In this document: positions 61,475 to 64,000 of the stretch, one piece after another
Numbering within the stretch: the first letter of the stretch is position 1
Layout of the letters: each line of letters begins with the position of its first letter
Source: Pirellulales bacterium
Lineage (GTDB): Bacteria; Planctomycetota; Planctomycetia; Pirellulales; JAEUIK01
Assembly (NCBI GenBank): GCA_019694435.1
Contig: JAIBBZ010000001.1
Location: forward strand, 372,001 to 436,000
Length of the DNA stretch: 64,000 nt
Direction: 5' to 3'
Translations under genes and position numbers: made by a program
Notes under the pieces: generated by a model
Databases searched by the model: none
What the model was told of the DNA's origin: nothing
What the model saw: only the letters and a program-made list of their open reading frames with translations

Positions 61475-61894
61475 ATGCCTGCCCCGCTGCCGCTCACGAG
61501 CGTCAATCACATTGCCCGCAGCACGCGAGACCTCAGCAAGCTCGACGAGACGATCCGCTTTTATCGCGACGTCCTCGGCTTTCGCTCGATCAAGCGGCCC
61601 AACTTCAGCTTTCCCGGCGCTTGGCTCTACGGCTATGGGCTGCAGATCCACTTGATCATCGACGAGCAGGCCGGCAGTCTGCCAGAGGACATCTCGACCC
61701 GGGCCGACCACGTGGCGTTGCACACGGCCGACATCGAGGGCGTGGCCCGGGCGCTCGACGAGCGCGGCATCAAGTACGTGCGCAACTACGTGCCCGACCG
61801 CGACGTGACGCAGATCTTCTTCCACGACCCGAACGGCTACCACATCGAGATCGGCAACTACCCGGCGGGGGTGGAGTATCTCGACCCGGCCTGA
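61475..61894 (+). CDS. VOC-superfamily (glyoxalase/dioxygenase fold) protein
   Basis: A 139-residue protein with the paired beta-alpha-beta-beta-beta modules of the VOC fold. Metal ligands are probably the His in VNHIARS, the His in ADHVALHTADI and the Glu in HDPNGYHIEIG. DETIRFYRDVLGFR is the typical first helix. Such enzymes include lactoylglutathione lyase, fosfomycin thiol transferases and catechol dioxygenases; none can be chosen. Its reading lies between divergent and convergent neighbours, without an operon. Confidence 0.87.
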   Translation: MPAPLPLTSVNHIARSTRDLSKLDETIRFYRDVLGFRSIKRPNFSFPGAWLYGYGLQIHLIIDEQAGSLPEDISTRADHVALHTADIEGVARALDERGIKYVRNYVPDRDVTQIFFHDPNGYHIEIGNYPAGVEYLDPA

Positions 61895-61899
61895 TCGGT

Positions 61900-62730
61900 T
61901 TACGAACGTTGCGCCGTGTGACGGGCCCGGGCCTCGGCTTGGCGCTTTTGGCCCTGCTTGAGGATTCCCGGCTGCACTAGCCCGATCAGGCTCGGAAACA
62001 TGCTGGACAGCTTGGCCAGATAGCCGCGCGAGGCGGGCAGCACGATTTCCAATTGCCCGCGTCGCAAGGCGCGATCGAGCACCGCGCGGCCGACGTCCTC
62101 GGCCGTGAGCGGATGCGACGTCGAAAAGGTCATCGCCGCCTCGGGAAAATCGAGCTGCTTGTCGAGCATCGGCGTCTGCACGGCGTCGGGACAAATCACG
62201 CTGACTTTCACGCCCCGCGGGCGCAACTCTTGCGCCACGGCCAGCGTGAACCCGCGCACGGCCCATTTCGAAGCGCAATAGAAGGCGATTCCCGGGATCG
62301 GCGCCAAGGCGGCCATCGAGGCGATGTTGACGATGTGCCCGGCGCCTTGCCGCACCATCACGGCGGCGGCCGCCTGCGTGCCGTACATCACGCCCTTGGC
62401 GTTGACGTCGATGTGCCAATCGATGTCGGGCGGCGCGGTCTCGTGGACCAGCCCGGGCTGGATGATGCCGGCCACGTTGAGCAGCACGTCGAGGCGCCCC
62501 CAGCGCTCGACCACGCGATCGATGGCGGCGCGCCAGGCGCCGGGATCGCGGACGTCGAGCACCTGCGGCAGCACGCGATCGGCCGGCCAGCGTGCGGTCA
62601 GTTGCGCGAGCGGCTCGGCGGCGATGTCGCAAGCCAGCAGTCGATCGCCGCGCGCGACCAGCTCGCCGGCCAGATAGCGGCCGATCCCGCTCGCCGCGCC
62701 GGTCAGCATCACCACCTGGGATTCAGCCAT
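61900..62730 (-). CDS. Short-chain dehydrogenase/reductase
   Basis: A 276-residue classical SDR. The cofactor loop TGAASGIG is at residues 10-17. The catalytic residues are S138 (NIASMAAL), Y151 and K155 in FYCASKWAV. NVAGII at 85-90 is the NNAG-like structural motif. An Arg-rich extension of ~25 residues follows the core. The enzyme oxidises or reduces an alcohol using NAD(P); the substrate is unknown. It is convergent with the VOC gene, five bases apart. Confidence 0.9.
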   Translation of the reverse strand: MAESQVVMLTGAASGIGRYLAGELVARGDRLLACDIAAEPLAQLTARWPADRVLPQVLDVRDPGAWRAAIDRVVERWGRLDVLLNVAGIIQPGLVHETAPPDIDWHIDVNAKGVMYGTQAAAAVMVRQGAGHIVNIASMAALAPIPGIAFYCASKWAVRGFTLAVAQELRPRGVKVSVICPDAVQTPMLDKQLDFPEAAMTFSTSHPLTAEDVGRAVLDRALRRGQLEIVLPASRGYLAKLSSMFPSLIGLVQPGILKQGQKRQAEARARHTAQRS

Positions 62731-62834
62731 CGTTCGCCGCCGCGCGCCGGGTGCCGTGGAAGAGCGAGCATCGCCGCGCGGACAGGTGCGCGGATCTGCA
62801 ATGCGGCCGAGCGGCGATCATAACCGCAGGACGA

Positions 62835-64000
62835 CTAGCGCCGCACCGGGGGCGGCGAAAACGCCGGCTGCCGCACGCCGACCCGGGGCGCGACGGCCCC
62901 CGGGCGCCGCGCCGTCTCGAGCGGGGCGCCGGGCAGCAGCGTGACCGGCGTGATCGCCACGTCGTCGATCCAGGCCGTGCCGATGCCGGTGAGTACAAAT
63001 GTGATCGAGGCCGCGCCCGACGCGGCGGCGGCCCGATACAGCGTAAACGCCTGCCAGCCGTCGGTGACGTTCCAGCGTGCGGCCAAGGCTTCGCCGCCCA
63101 GGCTGTCGATCGCCATCAGGCCATCGACGCTGCCGGTGATCGGCCGGTCGACGCGGACCCAGCCGTCGATGCGCACCCACTGCCCCGCCTCGACCGGGAC
63201 CGCGGCCGAAGTGATCCACACGGTCGGCGCCTCGACTTCAGCAACGACCGCTTGCGCCTGGCGCGGCTGGCAGTTCAAGCGCAGCGCCCAACGGCCCGCG
63301 TGGGGCGAATCGGGCGAGAGCCCCACGTCGACCGCCAGCTCGACGCGCGGGCTTTGAACATGGCGCCAGCCGGCGCGCACCAGGGCATCGAGATTTTCCA
63401 TGTCGCCGGCCGCCAATCGATTGGCGCCCAGCGCGGCCGCCGACACCCCGGCCCAGAGCCGTGCGTGTTCGCCCAGCGTGTCGAAGCTGACGCCCAGCGG
63501 ACTGGTGACGGGCAAGCCGGTCAATTCGATCGCCTGCTGCCATTGCGAATGCTGCAACAGCCGCAAGGGGCGCAGCGCGCGGTCGGCCGCCAGATAGGCC
63601 GCGCTCCACTCGCCCGCGTCGCGCTTGGCGCGGGCATCGGCCAGTTGTTCTTGCGCCGCGGTGATCCAGCCGCTTTGTACGGCGTTGCGCTGCGCGCCGG
63701 GATCGAGTCGCCGCAACACGGCCTGCGTGCGGGCAAATTTCGTTTCCGCCAGCTCCAGGCCCAATTCGGCGGCGCGCTGTTGCAGACCGGCCAGATTGCG
63801 ATTCAGACCGCCCAAAAGCTGCGGATCCTGGTCGGGCGCAAACACGACCGCTCCGGCCAGACCGAACTCTTCGAGCACCACGCGCTTGCCCCCGTTGACG
63901 CGCAGCGCGTCGATCGGCGTCAACCCGGCAGGCGTCGCCTGGTAGGCCTTGTGAGCCTCGGGCACCCCGGGCACGACAAACGTCACATTGCGCCCGGCCG
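62835..64000 (-). CDS. 3' part of a large unknown gene with a carbohydrate-binding-like end (5' end outside window)
   Basis: The frame is open to the window edge, so only the last ~388 residues are seen. The part has a helical middle (about 45-170, RTQAVLRRLDPGAQRNA...) with no membrane segment. A beta-sandwich-like end carries the strands WALRLNCQPRQAQAVVAE, GQWVRIDGWVRVDRPI and TFVLTGIGTAWIDDVAI, a pattern like jelly-roll carbohydrate-binding modules. The final ~30 residues are Pro/Arg-rich. It begins upstream with GRNVTFVVPGVPEAHKAYQ, as if following another domain. Family not recognised. Confidence 0.65.
   Translation of the reverse strand, partial: AGRNVTFVVPGVPEAHKAYQATPAGLTPIDALRVNGGKRVVLEEFGLAGAVVFAPDQDPQLLGGLNRNLAGLQQRAAELGLELAETKFARTQAVLRRLDPGAQRNAVQSGWITAAQEQLADARAKRDAGEWSAAYLAADRALRPLRLLQHSQWQQAIELTGLPVTSPLGVSFDTLGEHARLWAGVSAAALGANRLAAGDMENLDALVRAGWRHVQSPRVELAVDVGLSPDSPHAGRWALRLNCQPRQAQAVVAEVEAPTVWITSAAVPVEAGQWVRIDGWVRVDRPITGSVDGLMAIDSLGGEALAARWNVTDGWQAFTLYRAAAASGAASITFVLTGIGTAWIDDVAITPVTLLPGAPLETARRPGAVAPRVGVRQPAFSPPPVRR

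Overview
The window is 64 kb of GC-rich bacterial chromosome with about 50 protein genes and no rRNA, tRNA, CRISPR array, transposase or phage gene that I could see. The mix of genes points to a planctomycete, most likely of the Pirellulales type. Signs are paired secreted PQQ-type beta-propellers, an ECF sigma factor with an anti-sigma partner lacking a zinc motif, many loose small operons, frequent GTG and TTG starts, a carbamoyltransferase/SGNH/glycosyltransferase cluster, and a huge Cys-rich secreted repeat protein. The taxonomic call is inference from content only.

Layout. 1-2.4 kb: end of a membrane protein (MreD position) and a penicillin-binding protein 2. 2.6-10.1 kb: membrane patatin lipase, FliN-domain protein, nadA, a small membrane protein, mscL, a 170-aa orphan and prfB, which keeps the programmed +1 frameshift. 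10.5-17.2 kb: large membrane/AsmA-like protein with a Pro/Ala tail, mnmA, and an ECF sigma/anti-sigma/PDZ operon closed by a terminator. 17.3-29 kb: sugar-phosphate isomerase-type TIM barrel, SppA, GNAT, a secreted CBM9-like protein, a Gfo/Idh/MocA oxidoreductase, an S41 protease with a clear promoter, a propeller-like protein and an MMPL transporter. 29-38 kb: glnA with terminator, three related small membrane proteins behind a family-4 uracil-DNA glycosylase, der, a HemD-HemE fusion and a helical-repeat protein. 38.3-40.4 kb: the Cys-rich protein with a perfect-stem terminator, and a cupin. 40.7-54.5 kb: two PQQ-propeller proteins, an M20 peptidase, a TMTC-like membrane/TPR protein, an SRPBCC protein, a hybrid histidine kinase, folD, pgpA, a siroheme sulfite reductase with promoter and operator-like palindrome, and a small membrane protein. 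54.9-60.1 kb: carbamoyltransferase, two unknown proteins, SGNH hydrolase and GT4 glycosyltransferase, all on one strand, probably one glycan or small-molecule decoration locus. 60.1-64 kb: RraA-like protein, small membrane protein, VOC protein, SDR, and the 3' part of a large unknown gene.

Most of the window is housekeeping or envelope biology. The items I rate highest for follow-up are the Cys-rich repeat protein, the HemD-HemE fusion, the carbamoyltransferase/SGNH cluster with two unrecognised proteins, the three-paralogue membrane cluster sharing a 35-bp identical segment, and the palindrome at the sulfite reductase promoter.
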